A stretch of 18,376 bases of DNA, taken from contig CANLED010000012.1 of assembly GCA_947489175.1 (NCBI GenBank), positions 1 to 18,376 on the forward strand. The letters run 5' to 3'. Made by a program: the position numbers and the translations under genes. Positions 7,913 through 16,047 of the stretch are shown here, in pieces. The stretch is from Chitinophagaceae bacterium. Its GTDB lineage: Bacteria; Bacteroidota; Bacteroidia; Chitinophagales; Chitinophagaceae. The first letter of the stretch is position 1; each line of letters opens with the position of its first letter. A model generated the notes under the pieces. The model worked only from the letters and a program-made list of their open reading frames with translations. It was not told the origin of the DNA and searched no databases.

Positions 7913-9253
7913 ATGAAAGATGATCTTAAACTTGGAATCAGCTACAAACAAATACTGGAGATGTCACTCCCTATCAGTTTTGCCATTTTAGTACCTCAAT
8001 TCAACTATCTTATAAACAGTTTTTTTTTAGCCAAATTGGGTGTTGGTTATTTAGGCATCTCAGGTATTACGGGGGTTTACTATTTGATTTTTTCGGTAAT
8101 TGGATTTGCCTTAAACAATGGATTACAAGCCTTGATTTCAAGACGGGCGGGACAAGATAAGCTGGGGGAAATAGGAAATTTATTTACACAAAGCATTTAC
8201 ATCACGTTAGTTATTGCGCTGTTAGGAATTCTAACTACCTATTTAGCAGCCCCTATTATATTCAAAGGAAACATAGAGCCGGCATTATTTAATCAATCCA
8301 TGGGCTTTTTAAGCATCCGGATTTGGGGATTACCCTTTTTGTATTTATATCAAATGCGCAATGCATTGTTGGTAGGAACGAACCAGAGTAAATTGTTGAT
8401 ATGGGGTACGTTGGCCGAAACCATATCCAATGTGGTATTGGATTATGGATTGATTTTTGGAAATCTTGGGATGCCAAAACTTGGGTTCAATGGTGCTGCC
8501 TATGCCAGTGTAATCGCAGAGTTTATAGGAATGGTTGTGGTATTTGGAATTATCCAAGCCAATGGAATGAACAGCCGCTTTGGACTTTTTAAAAGCTGGA
8601 AGATTGATTTGGATACCATTAAAAAAATCCTCATTCAGTCTTCTCCATTGATATTACAGTATGCAATAAGCATCATAAGCTGGGAGTTCTTTTTTATTCT
8701 TATAGCGCATGATGGCAGATTAGCCATGGACGTTAGTCAACTTATGCGCATTTTATTTGGCTTTTTCGGAATCTTCATTTGGTCGTTTGCTGCTACTACC
8801 AATACGATGGTAAGCAATGTAATTGGACAGGGAAAGAGCCGTCTTGTGATTCCATTGGTCTATCGAATTTCAAAACTCAGCTTAGGCCTCACCTTGTTGA
8901 TTTTTATTCCTGTAATGATTTTTTCAAAAAATCTTTTGATGATGGTAAACACAGATATTGCATTTATTGAAATGGGAACACCTGTTTTACGGATTGTTGC
9001 TGTTGCAATTTTGTTGATGTCTGTATCAACCGTCTGGTTAAATGCTGTAACAGGAAGCGGAAATACTGTTATTAATCTTTCAATCGAAAGTTTTACAATA
9101 ATGCTCTATTGTATTTATGTCTATTATGTGATGGAGGTAAAAAACCTTTCACTTACATGGGGATGGGGATCTGAGTTCGTTTACTGGTCTACGATCATGA
9201 TACTATCATTCCTTTATATGAGAACTGGGAAATGGAGAGGGAAGAAAGTTTAG
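7913..9253 (+). CDS. MATE-family efflux transporter
   Basis: A 446-residue polytopic membrane protein with about 12 hydrophobic helices in two halves, the usual size and layout of MATE multidrug/cation-coupled exporters. The opening helix (EMSLPISFAILVPQFNYLINSFFLAKLG, residues about 16-43) carries the family's conserved Pro after the start of helix 1 and the following substrate-pore residues. ALNNGLQALISRRAG (about 67-81) is the conserved loop after helix 2. IWGLPFLYLYQMRNALLVGTNQSKLLIWG (about 137-165) matches the helix 4-5 region with its typical short polar turn. It probably expels a toxic or metabolic compound using an ion gradient; the substrate is not predictable. It is transcribed away from the DUF3822 gene and towards infC. 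A run of nine T at 8020-8028 lies early in the reading frame. Confidence 0.9.
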   Translation: MKDDLKLGISYKQILEMSLPISFAILVPQFNYLINSFFLAKLGVGYLGISGITGVYYLIFSVIGFALNNGLQALISRRAGQDKLGEIGNLFTQSIYITLVIALLGILTTYLAAPIIFKGNIEPALFNQSMGFLSIRIWGLPFLYLYQMRNALLVGTNQSKLLIWGTLAETISNVVLDYGLIFGNLGMPKLGFNGAAYASVIAEFIGMVVVFGIIQANGMNSRFGLFKSWKIDLDTIKKILIQSSPLILQYAISIISWEFFFILIAHDGRLAMDVSQLMRILFGFFGIFIWSFAATTNTMVSNVIGQGKSRLVIPLVYRISKLSLGLTLLIFIPVMIFSKNLLMMVNTDIAFIEMGTPVLRIVAVAILLMSVSTVWLNAVTGSGNTVINLSIESFTIMLYCIYVYYVMEVKNLSLTWGWGSEFVYWSTIMILSFLYMRTGKWRGKKV

Positions 9254-9419
9254 ATTTTTTAGTTTAAAGTTTAATTGAGTTTGCTATCTTATGCCTTAAA
9301 CCCAAAAAAGTTTAAAGTTTAGGGTTTAAAGTTCAGTGAATCCACTTAATTAAACTTTAAACCCTAAACTTTAAACTTTTAGCTGTTTTTGAAACTTTAA
9401 ACCAAAAACTTTAAACTAT
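9254..9419. repeat. Nested GTTTAAA inverted repeats filling the MATE-infC gap
   Basis: The whole gap between the convergent MATE and infC stop codons consists of GTTTAAA/TTTAAAC-type sequence. A perfect 28-base inverted repeat pairs 9306-9333 with 9353-9380 around a 19-base spacer. An outer 13-base pair joins 9260-9272 with 9406-9418. A further copy of the same core lies at 9391-9402. The inner arm reads AAAAGTTTAAAGTTTAGGGT and continues for eight bases. A long RNA hairpin would form from either strand, so it may act as a shared terminator, although the stem is AT-rich and lacks a classic GC stem with a clean U-tract. Confidence 0.85.
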
Positions 9420-10013
9420 CTATGCTGTTGTAGCTGGCTTCTTCTTCTGTGTCTTCGGAGCGATGATCATCAGCATCCTTTTTCCTTCAAGCTTCGGTAA
9501 TCCTTCGGGTTGACCGAATTCTGCAAGTCTTTCAGCGAATTTCAGCAAAACAAGTTCACCTCTTTCCTTGAACATGATGGCACGTCCTTTGAATTGAACA
9601 TAAGCTTTAACTTTATTACCATCCTGTAAAAATTTCTCTGCATGCCTTGCCTTGAAATCAAAGTCATGGTCGTCTGTACCAGGTGTGAAACGAATTTCTT
9701 TGAGTTCAGCCGATTTACTTTTGGCTTTCATCTCTTTTTCTTTACGTTTTTTATCGTAAAGAAATTTGTTGTATTCAACAACTTTACAAACTGGAGGATC
9801 TGCTTGTGGAGAAATTTCCACCAGGTCGAGTTCCAATTGTTGTGCTATTTTCAATGCCTCTGAAGTTGAATAAACGCCCATGGTTACATTGTCACCGACA
9901 AGGCGTACTTGTGTAGCCCTGATGAGGTTGTTGATTCTGTGCTCGGCTTCTTTACGTGGAATAAATCTTCCTCTGAAACCTGGTTTGCTAATTGACTTAT
10001 TAGTTAATGACAT
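9420..10013 (-). CDS. infC: Translation initiation factor IF-3
   Basis: A 197-residue IF-3, which binds the 30S subunit, blocks premature 50S joining and checks the initiator tRNA-start codon pairing. The N-domain begins at RINNLIRATQVRLVGDN (the family's R-x-N...VRLI-D pattern), with LDLVEISPQADPPVCKV closing it. A Lys-rich helical linker (YDKKRKEKEMKAKSKS) leads to the C-domain, ELKEIRFTPGTDDHDFDFKARHAEKFL, where the 30S-binding residues lie. A basic 20-residue N-terminal extension is typical of the phylum. The start is uncertain. ATG at 10013 is used here, but an in-frame TTG at 10019 and ATT at 10028 also exist, and AAGG at 10029-10032 is spaced better for the TTG. infC starts are often non-AUG and self-regulated in other bacteria. 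It lies downstream of thrS. Confidence 0.95.
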   Translation of the reverse strand: MSLTNKSISKPGFRGRFIPRKEAEHRINNLIRATQVRLVGDNVTMGVYSTSEALKIAQQLELDLVEISPQADPPVCKVVEYNKFLYDKKRKEKEMKAKSKSAELKEIRFTPGTDDHDFDFKARHAEKFLQDGNKVKAYVQFKGRAIMFKERGELVLLKFAERLAEFGQPEGLPKLEGKRMLMIIAPKTQKKKPATTA

Positions 10014-10077
10014 ACTCAATTTTGAAATCCTTAGAACGGCAGAAAAGGATTTTCATTTTCTTTGTTTTGGGTTAATA

Positions 10078-12009
10078 TTACTGCCGATTTTCAATTTCGG
10101 ATGTTAAGGTAGTTATTATTTCTGAAACAGCGCATTGTCCTGCATCTCCTTTTCCTTGTCTTCTTACAGAAACCAAGTTTTCCGCAACTTCTTTCTCACC
10201 AACAACAAACATATAAGGTACTTTTTGCAGTTCGGTATCCCTGATTTTTTTACCTATTTTCTCACTTCGATCATCAATTTCACAACGAATACCCACTTTT
10301 AACATCATTTTTTGAACTGAAAGGGCATAATCATTGAATTTATCGCTGATCGGCAAAATTTTAGCCTGAATTGGTGCAAGCCACAATGGGAACTTACCTG
10401 CATAATGTTCCAACAGGAAGCCAATAAATCTTTCATGTGTTCCTAGAGGCGCTCTGTGGATAATTAATGGTGTTTCGGCTTGATTCTCTCTGTTTGTGAA
10501 TTCAAGTCCGAATCTTTTGCCTTGGGCAAAATCAACTTGGTTTGTGGCCAGCGTAAATTCTCTTCCGATGGCGCTCCAAATTTGAACATCAATCTTTGGT
10601 CCATAGAAAGCCCCTTCATCAGGAACTTCCACATAAGGAATGTTTGACTCAATCAATACCTGACGAACCATTTCTTCTGTTTGAAGCCACAATTCTGGTT
10701 CATTGATGTATTTCTGTCCAAGTTTAGCAGGATCATGCAAACTCAAACGCATCACATATTTATCGATTCCGAAGATGTTAAAATACTTGATGTACATGTC
10801 GTTTACTGCCCTAAATTCTTTTGCAAAATCTTCTTTTGCACAATAGATGTGAGCATCATTCATGTGCAGACAACGAACCCTCATCAAACCGAATAACTCA
10901 CCGCTTTGTTCATAACGGTAGCAGGTTCCGTATTCAGCAAGCCTCAACGGTAGCTCTTTGTAGCTTCTGCTTTCTGCTGAAAATATTTTATGGTGATGTG
11001 GACAGTTCATGGCCTTCAGGTAATATTTCACACCGTCAAGTTCCATTGGAGGATACATGCTTTCTTGGTAATACGGAAGATGCCCAGAAGTAATGTACAA
11101 GCTTTCTTTGGCAATATGCGGAGTAACAACACGCTTATAACCTGCTTCCTTTTCAGTCTCTTTAGCAAGGTTTTCAAGTTCTTCAATGATGATGGTTCCA
11201 TTGGGCATCCATAGTGGTAAACCCGGACCTACTTGATCATCAAAGGTGAAAATCCCCAATTCCTTACCCAATTTTCTGTGGTCACGCTTCTTGGCTTCTT
11301 CAAGCATAAGGATATGCTCATCCAATTCTTTTTGGCTGGGGAAACTAACGCCGTAAATACGGGTAAGTTGTTTGTTTTTTTCATCCCCTTTCCAATATGC
11401 ACCTGCAATGGATGTGAGTTTGATGGCACGGATTAGACCGGTATGAGGGATGTGTGGACCTCTGCATAGATCTGTGAAATCACCTTGTGTGTAAAAAGTA
11501 ATTTCACCATCTGGAAGTCCTGCTAACAAATCCAATTTATATTCATCCCCTTTTTCTGTGAAATAGGTTGTTGCATCTGCTTTTGAAATTTCTTTGCGAA
11601 CGAACAAGCTGTTCTTTTTAGCAAGTTCTCCCATCTTTTTTTCTAAGAGGCCTAATTCATCTTCAGAAATGGTTTTGTCGCCAAGATCCATGTCATAATA
11701 AAAACCACGGTCAACAGCAGGACCAACCCAAAATTTAACACCGGGGAAAGTAGCTTCAACAGCTTCCGCCAATAAGTGTGCAGAGGAATGCCAAAAAGTG
11801 CTGCGACCATCCGCATCATCCCATGTTATTAATTTTAATGCTGCATCTTCATTAATTGGAGTTGATGCATCTTTTACTTGTCCATTGATAGCCGATGCAA
11901 TCACTTTTTTTGCTAATCCTTCTGAAATGCTTTTTGCGATTTGCATTGGGGTAATCCCTTTGTCGAAACTCCTCACCGCACCATCTGGGAATTGAATATT
12001 TACCATCAT
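10078..12009 (-). CDS. thrS: Threonyl-tRNA synthetase
   Basis: A 643-residue class II synthetase that charges tRNA-Thr. Domains in order: TGS (about 1-63); the N2 editing domain that removes serine, with HSSAH (74-78) and CRGPH (182-186) supplying its metal-like site; the catalytic core (about 255-545); and the C-terminal anticodon-binding domain. Catalytic zinc ligands are visible: C336 in AMNCPHH, H387 in DAHIYC, and a later His in IIHRAPLGTHERF, which is also motif 3. Motif 2 is YGTCYRYEQSGELFGLMRVR (360-379). The reading MNDAH in place of the QDDAH of E. coli is, as I recall, usual in this phylum. Two adjacent ATGs (12009 and 12006) are possible starts. It is followed after about 64 bases by infC, as in many bacteria. 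Confidence 0.96.
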   Translation of the reverse strand: MMVNIQFPDGAVRSFDKGITPMQIAKSISEGLAKKVIASAINGQVKDASTPINEDAALKLITWDDADGRSTFWHSSAHLLAEAVEATFPGVKFWVGPAVDRGFYYDMDLGDKTISEDELGLLEKKMGELAKKNSLFVRKEISKADATTYFTEKGDEYKLDLLAGLPDGEITFYTQGDFTDLCRGPHIPHTGLIRAIKLTSIAGAYWKGDEKNKQLTRIYGVSFPSQKELDEHILMLEEAKKRDHRKLGKELGIFTFDDQVGPGLPLWMPNGTIIIEELENLAKETEKEAGYKRVVTPHIAKESLYITSGHLPYYQESMYPPMELDGVKYYLKAMNCPHHHKIFSAESRSYKELPLRLAEYGTCYRYEQSGELFGLMRVRCLHMNDAHIYCAKEDFAKEFRAVNDMYIKYFNIFGIDKYVMRLSLHDPAKLGQKYINEPELWLQTEEMVRQVLIESNIPYVEVPDEGAFYGPKIDVQIWSAIGREFTLATNQVDFAQGKRFGLEFTNRENQAETPLIIHRAPLGTHERFIGFLLEHYAGKFPLWLAPIQAKILPISDKFNDYALSVQKMMLKVGIRCEIDDRSEKIGKKIRDTELQKVPYMFVVGEKEVAENLVSVRRQGKGDAGQCAVSEIITTLTSEIENRQ

Positions 12010-12048
12010 AATTTCTCTGAATCAATTGTTTGTCTCTAGAATCTTTTA

Positions 12049-12056
12049 CAAATTTA
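12049..12056 (-). promoter_or_regulatory. Putative -7 box for thrS-infC
   Basis: On the minus strand this reads TAAATTTG, an exact match to the TAnnTTTG Bacteroidota -7 consensus, 39 bases before the thrS ATG. That would give a leader of about 33 bases. No good -33 TTTG is seen at the normal distance, and no T-box-like leader structure is visible in so short a leader. Confidence 0.35.
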
Positions 12057-12221
12057 ACGAAGTATTGGGTATGGAACACCCTAAATCGCAATAATTTGCA
12101 GATTAGATTAAAAGCAGTTTATTTGAAAATAAATTTACCAAAGGAAATTATTCATTTTATTGAAAAAAAAGCAAGATTGTCTACAATGTGGGCCTTCTAT
12201 TATTTTTCAACGTTTTATCCC

Positions 12222-13310
12222 ATGAATACAAATACTTTAAAAACTACCACCGTATTCTTGTGCATTTTATCATCCCTTCTTGGTACAACGCAACTTCGAG
12301 GGCAAGAAATGAAAGGACAATGGATTGGCAGTTTTAATTCAGCAGAAGAACAATCTGGATCGAAAACTGATTATATACTTGAGTTAGAGACTGTAGGAAA
12401 AAAAGTTAGTGGATATTCTTATACTTATTTTTCCATGTCTGGTAAGCGCTATTATGTTATTTGTAAGCTTGATGGTAGTTTTGACAAAGGCAGTAAGTCG
12501 CTTGTGATAAATGAAATTGAAACTGTTAAAACCAATACCCCAAAGGATTTCAAGAATTGCCATCAATCACACCAGCTTACTTATTTCAAGCAAAAGGACA
12601 AAGAAATATTAATGGGAAAATGGAAGCCAACAGAGGTTGGGGGTGACTGTGGAAGAGGTCAAACGGAATTAGAAAGAAAATTAATCGTTAAGATTCCTCC
12701 CAAGAAAAATGAAGAAAATAAGGGTAAGGCATCTGTCAAAGATGAAGAAACTGATAAGCAAAACATCCCGCAACAAAAATCAACATTGGATCCAATCAAT
12801 CCATTGCAAAAGAAAGATCAACCCAAAATAAATGAAACACCTTCAAAAGGCAATCAAAATGAAAAGATTGGCAATAAGGAGATCGGAAAGGTTGAAACAA
12901 GGCCAGTACCAAGGGATGAGATGAATTCAAGTAAAAAAATCACCAATAAAGAGAGAGAGAAACTAACAGAAAGAACAAGGCAATTCATAAAAACAATTGA
13001 TGTTGTTGGTTCATCTTTCAAGGTTGAAATTTATGACAATGGCCAGGTTGATGGTGATACTGTTAGTATTTTTTTAAATGAAAAATTACTGGTCCCAGCA
13101 AAAAAGCTAACAACATCACCTATTGTGCTAGACATCAAAGTTGAGGAAGGAGTAGATATTTATGATATCATCATGTATGCAGAAAGCATGGGTACTATTC
13201 CACCTAACACAGCCTTGATGGTTGTAACAACTTCTAGCAATAGATATGAAATAAATATTACGTCGACAGAACAAACTAGTGGTGCAGTTAGATTTAAGGT
13301 AAAACGGTAG
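12222..13310 (+). CDS. Secreted two-domain protein of unknown function
   Basis: A 362-residue exported protein that I cannot name. Residues 1-28 form a Sec signal peptide (basic/polar start, hydrophobic core VFLCILSSLLG, likely cleavage after RGQ). Residues 29-158 form a beta-rich domain beginning MKGQWIGSF and containing C81, C113 and C143; its alternating strands suggest a lipocalin-like or other small barrel. Residues 159-253 are a low-complexity Lys/Glu/Asn/Pro linker. Residues 255-362 form a second beta domain with DNGQVDGDTVSIFLN (272-286) and GTIPPNTALMVVTTSSNRYE (324-343), a pattern I have seen at the C-termini of other Bacteroidota exported proteins. The frame is open from 12030, but the upstream 64 codons look non-coding and the signal peptide fixes the start at 12222. 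The gene stands alone, divergent from thrS. Confidence 0.82.
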   Translation: MNTNTLKTTTVFLCILSSLLGTTQLRGQEMKGQWIGSFNSAEEQSGSKTDYILELETVGKKVSGYSYTYFSMSGKRYYVICKLDGSFDKGSKSLVINEIETVKTNTPKDFKNCHQSHQLTYFKQKDKEILMGKWKPTEVGGDCGRGQTELERKLIVKIPPKKNEENKGKASVKDEETDKQNIPQQKSTLDPINPLQKKDQPKINETPSKGNQNEKIGNKEIGKVETRPVPRDEMNSSKKITNKEREKLTERTRQFIKTIDVVGSSFKVEIYDNGQVDGDTVSIFLNEKLLVPAKKLTTSPIVLDIKVEEGVDIYDIIMYAESMGTIPPNTALMVVTTSSNRYEINITSTEQTSGAVRFKVKR

Positions 13311-13348
13311 AGAGGATATCCCTCAACGAGATCGGTTGGATGTATTTT

Positions 13349-13382
13349 TCAAAAGCCTGGGGTTTAAACCCCAGGCTTTTGA
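13349..13382. terminator. Perfect 34-base palindrome, bidirectional terminator
   Basis: A perfect palindrome, each half reading TCAAAAGCCTGGGGTTT, lies between the stops of the convergent genes at 13310 and 13400. Its RNA forms a GC-rich stem (AGCCUGGGG paired with CCCCAGGCU) closed by a UUUAAA centre. Both strands carry U-rich sequence after the stem (TTTTGAGTTTTT on plus; TTTTGAAAAATA on minus). This is the clearest intrinsic terminator in the window. Confidence 0.88.
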
Positions 13383-13399
13383 GTTTTTAAACCCACAAC

Positions 13400-15754
13400 T
13401 TAAAACTTGAAATTATAGGTCACAGATGGTATTGCAGGAAACAAGGAAACTTGTTTGGCTTGAACCTGCAAAGTGCCTGCAAATGGACTTCCTGTTTGGT
13501 CAAAGTAGTAGAAATAAGGATTCTTTCTGCTGTATGCATTGTAAACACTGAATACCCAACTGCCTGTAATTTTTTTAACTTTTTTAGGGGTTGGTGTGTA
13601 GGTTGCAGAAAGATCAAGTCTATGATATGGGGCTAACCTGTATTTATTGATGTTACTGAATTGTTGAGACAATACGCCTTCAACAATAAAGAACTTTTCA
13701 GGCAAAGTCGTTGCGTTGCCTGTTGCATATACAAAAACGGTTGAAAGTTTCCATTTCTTATTTAGGTCATACATTCCCACAACCGAAAGATCATGTCGTC
13801 TGTCATATTTAGCTGGATATACATTTCCGGAATTTATTTGAGGGAATTTCCTCCAGGTCCAAGCCAATGTATAACCAATCCAACCTGTAAACCTTCCCTT
13901 TGCTTTGTTCACAAAGAATTCAGCTCCATAGCTCCAGCCTTTTCCAAATACGAATTCTTCTTCTGTATCCTTTGAAGAAGGGGTATAACCTTCTTTGTAT
14001 TCAATCTGGTTTTGCATTGATTTGTAATACAGTTCAATCGAAGTTTCAAATGTATTGTTCTTGAAATTCTTGAAAAAACCAGTCGCATACTGCCATGAAA
14101 TTTGTGGTTTAACCCTCAATGTACTTGGAACCCAAATATCAGTTGGCAAAGTTGTTCCTGCATTGCTTACAAGGTGTATGTATTGGAGGTTTCTAGAAAC
14201 TGATCCTTTGATTGAGGTGGTTTCGTTTAAGGATAACCTCACTGTAGTTCTTGGTTCTAGTCCATTATAAAACTTAACTGTTTCATTGGATTTATAAACA
14301 ATGCTGTCTAATTTATTGCCAAAATTATCTGAAGTATAATTTTTATAAGGTCCAATTTGTTGAAATCCGCTCCATCTTAACCCATAATTCACTTTTAAAT
14401 TGTTGCTGATGTCCCAATCATCTTGCACATAAGCAGACAATTCATTTGAGTATTTCTTTTGAGCCAAGTCATTTTTAAAAATGGAGGTATCTTGTTTGCC
14501 TGAAACAATAGAAGGTGTAAAAATATGACGGGTTGCTTGAAGGCCAAATTTAATACGGTGTTCATCAGACGCAAAGAAATCAAAATCAGACTTGTAACTA
14601 AAATCTCTAATGCCACTTTTCAAGTTAAAATCAAAATATTTTTGACGCGCACCAAACGAAAAATTATAGTCGTTGTACAACAAGGTGGTATTAACAAAGA
14701 GATTGCGTTGAAAAACATGGTTCCAGCGTGCTGTTATGGTTGAATTACCCCAAGGAATGTTCACATCAAACTGTCTCTTGTTGTTCACAAAATCAAATAC
14801 GTCTCTTCCAAAATATCCACTCAAGTAAACACGGTCTTTAGCAGAAAACCTATAATTAAGTTTAGCATTTAGGTCGTAAAAATAATATCCAGAGCCATCA
14901 AATTGACTGCCTTTTTTGATAAAAGGTTTTGCCAATGCATCTATGTATGTTCGTCTTCCAGAGAGAATGAAAGATGACTTATCTTTTTTAATCGGTCCTT
15001 GCAAAGAAAATCTAGCTGCGATGCTTCCAATACCACCTTCGCCTTGAAATTTTTTCATATTACCGTCTTTCATGGCGATGTCTAGTACAGACGACAATCT
15101 ACCACCATATTGAGCGGGCATGCCACCTTTGATGATGGAAATGTTTTTGATAGCATCTCCATTAAAGATTGAGAAAAAACCGAATAGGTGTCCAGAATTG
15201 TACACAACAGCGTCGTCAAGTAGCAATAAGTTTTGATCAGGACCTCCTCCCCTGACATAAATACCACTGTTACCTTCGCCTGCATTGGTTATTCCAGGGA
15301 ACAGCTGGAGCGTTTTAAGTGGATCAACCTCACCAAATAAAACAGGAAGGGCCTTTATTTTACCCATAGAAAGGTCAATTTGTCCCATTTGGGCATTTTT
15401 CACATTGGCATCTTTTTTGGTAGCAGAAATAATTATCTCGCTAGAAAGTGTTGAATTGGATGATAAAAAAATGTCAACCACCAAATTACTATCAACTTTA
15501 TATGAAGTTTTCTGAGGAATATAACCAATTGAGGAAGCTGTAACAGTAAGGTTGCCAGCCAGCACGTTAATAGAAAAATAGCCATATTGATTGGTGCTGA
15601 CGTATTTACCTGTTTCAACAATTTGCAAAGTAGCGCCAATGAGGGTTTCCCTGCTAGCGGAATCACGCACATAACCGCTTATTTTAAACTTGGTTTGAGA
15701 ATAGGTTTGCAATGTAAAAAGACAAAAGATTAGCGGGATAAGAATAAACTTCAT
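13400..15754 (-). CDS. TonB-dependent outer-membrane receptor with CarboxypepD_reg-like domain
   Basis: A 784-residue outer-membrane transporter energised by TonB-ExbBD. Residues 1-20 are a signal peptide ending in YSQ. Residues 22-100 form a CarboxypepD_reg-like beta-sandwich (ISGYVRDSASRETLIGATLQI), typical of Bacteroidota receptors. SEIIISATK (105-113) is a candidate TonB-contact segment. The plug spans about 120-232, with IYVRGGGPDQNLLLLDDAVVY (165-185) and MPAQYGGRLSSVLDI (212-226). The rest is a 22-strand-type barrel ending in YNFKF with the terminal aromatic needed for outer-membrane insertion. It lacks the roughly 1000-residue length and the SusD partner of glycan SusCD pairs, and no neighbour hints at the substrate, so a siderophore, metal complex, peptide or small oligomer is equally possible. 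It is transcribed alone. Confidence 0.9.
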   Translation of the reverse strand: MKFILIPLIFCLFTLQTYSQTKFKISGYVRDSASRETLIGATLQIVETGKYVSTNQYGYFSINVLAGNLTVTASSIGYIPQKTSYKVDSNLVVDIFLSSNSTLSSEIIISATKKDANVKNAQMGQIDLSMGKIKALPVLFGEVDPLKTLQLFPGITNAGEGNSGIYVRGGGPDQNLLLLDDAVVYNSGHLFGFFSIFNGDAIKNISIIKGGMPAQYGGRLSSVLDIAMKDGNMKKFQGEGGIGSIAARFSLQGPIKKDKSSFILSGRRTYIDALAKPFIKKGSQFDGSGYYFYDLNAKLNYRFSAKDRVYLSGYFGRDVFDFVNNKRQFDVNIPWGNSTITARWNHVFQRNLFVNTTLLYNDYNFSFGARQKYFDFNLKSGIRDFSYKSDFDFFASDEHRIKFGLQATRHIFTPSIVSGKQDTSIFKNDLAQKKYSNELSAYVQDDWDISNNLKVNYGLRWSGFQQIGPYKNYTSDNFGNKLDSIVYKSNETVKFYNGLEPRTTVRLSLNETTSIKGSVSRNLQYIHLVSNAGTTLPTDIWVPSTLRVKPQISWQYATGFFKNFKNNTFETSIELYYKSMQNQIEYKEGYTPSSKDTEEEFVFGKGWSYGAEFFVNKAKGRFTGWIGYTLAWTWRKFPQINSGNVYPAKYDRRHDLSVVGMYDLNKKWKLSTVFVYATGNATTLPEKFFIVEGVLSQQFSNINKYRLAPYHRLDLSATYTPTPKKVKKITGSWVFSVYNAYSRKNPYFYYFDQTGSPFAGTLQVQAKQVSLFPAIPSVTYNFKF

Positions 15755-15834
15755 TATATCAGGTCTTTATTTTTTGATGTTATTTGTATGATAAAGGGGG
15801 TGTTTTGCTGTTTTTGTTTTTTAGTGCTTTTTCC

Positions 15835-15859
15835 ATTGATTTTTGGTAGTAAAATCAAT
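15835..15859. repeat. 9-base inverted repeat upstream of the TonB receptor gene
   Basis: ATTGATTTT (15835-15843) and AAAATCAAT (15851-15859) are perfect inverted copies around a seven-base spacer, about 80 bases before the receptor start. It could be an operator for a dimeric repressor or a leader hairpin. An AT-rich chance occurrence is also possible. Confidence 0.6.
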
Positions 15860-16047
15860 CAAGGGTATTAAACAACCATTATTAAATAAATATTTTTAAA
15901 GGTGGATGTCTTTATTCAACATTGGTATGATAGTAGATTTCAACCAACTAAAAATCAACATGGTGATTAGATAAAAATCCACATAAATATAAAACCCATT
16001 TATATTGAAATAGTTCATTTGTACAACTTGTAATTTGCCAATTAGAG

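Noticed and set aside
9318..9327. TTTAGGG telomere-like motif
   Set aside because: It occurs once per arm inside an inverted repeat and is not tandemly repeated; the context is an ordinary bacterial chromosome.
10464..11436. Several short open frames overlapping thrS on both strands
   Set aside because: They lie inside the conserved thrS coding region in other frames and have no domain-like sequence or start signals.
12010..12060. T-box or other leader riboswitch before thrS
   Set aside because: The predicted leader is only about 33 bases, too short, with no specifier or antiterminator-like structure visible.
12030..12221. In-frame upstream extension of the secreted protein by 64 codons
   Set aside because: It would bury the signal peptide in the middle of the protein, overlaps the thrS promoter region and has no protein-like composition.
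13400..15754. SusC of a SusCD glycan-uptake locus
   Set aside because: The receptor is too short for typical SusC and has no SusD-like lipoprotein, glycosidase or regulator beside it.
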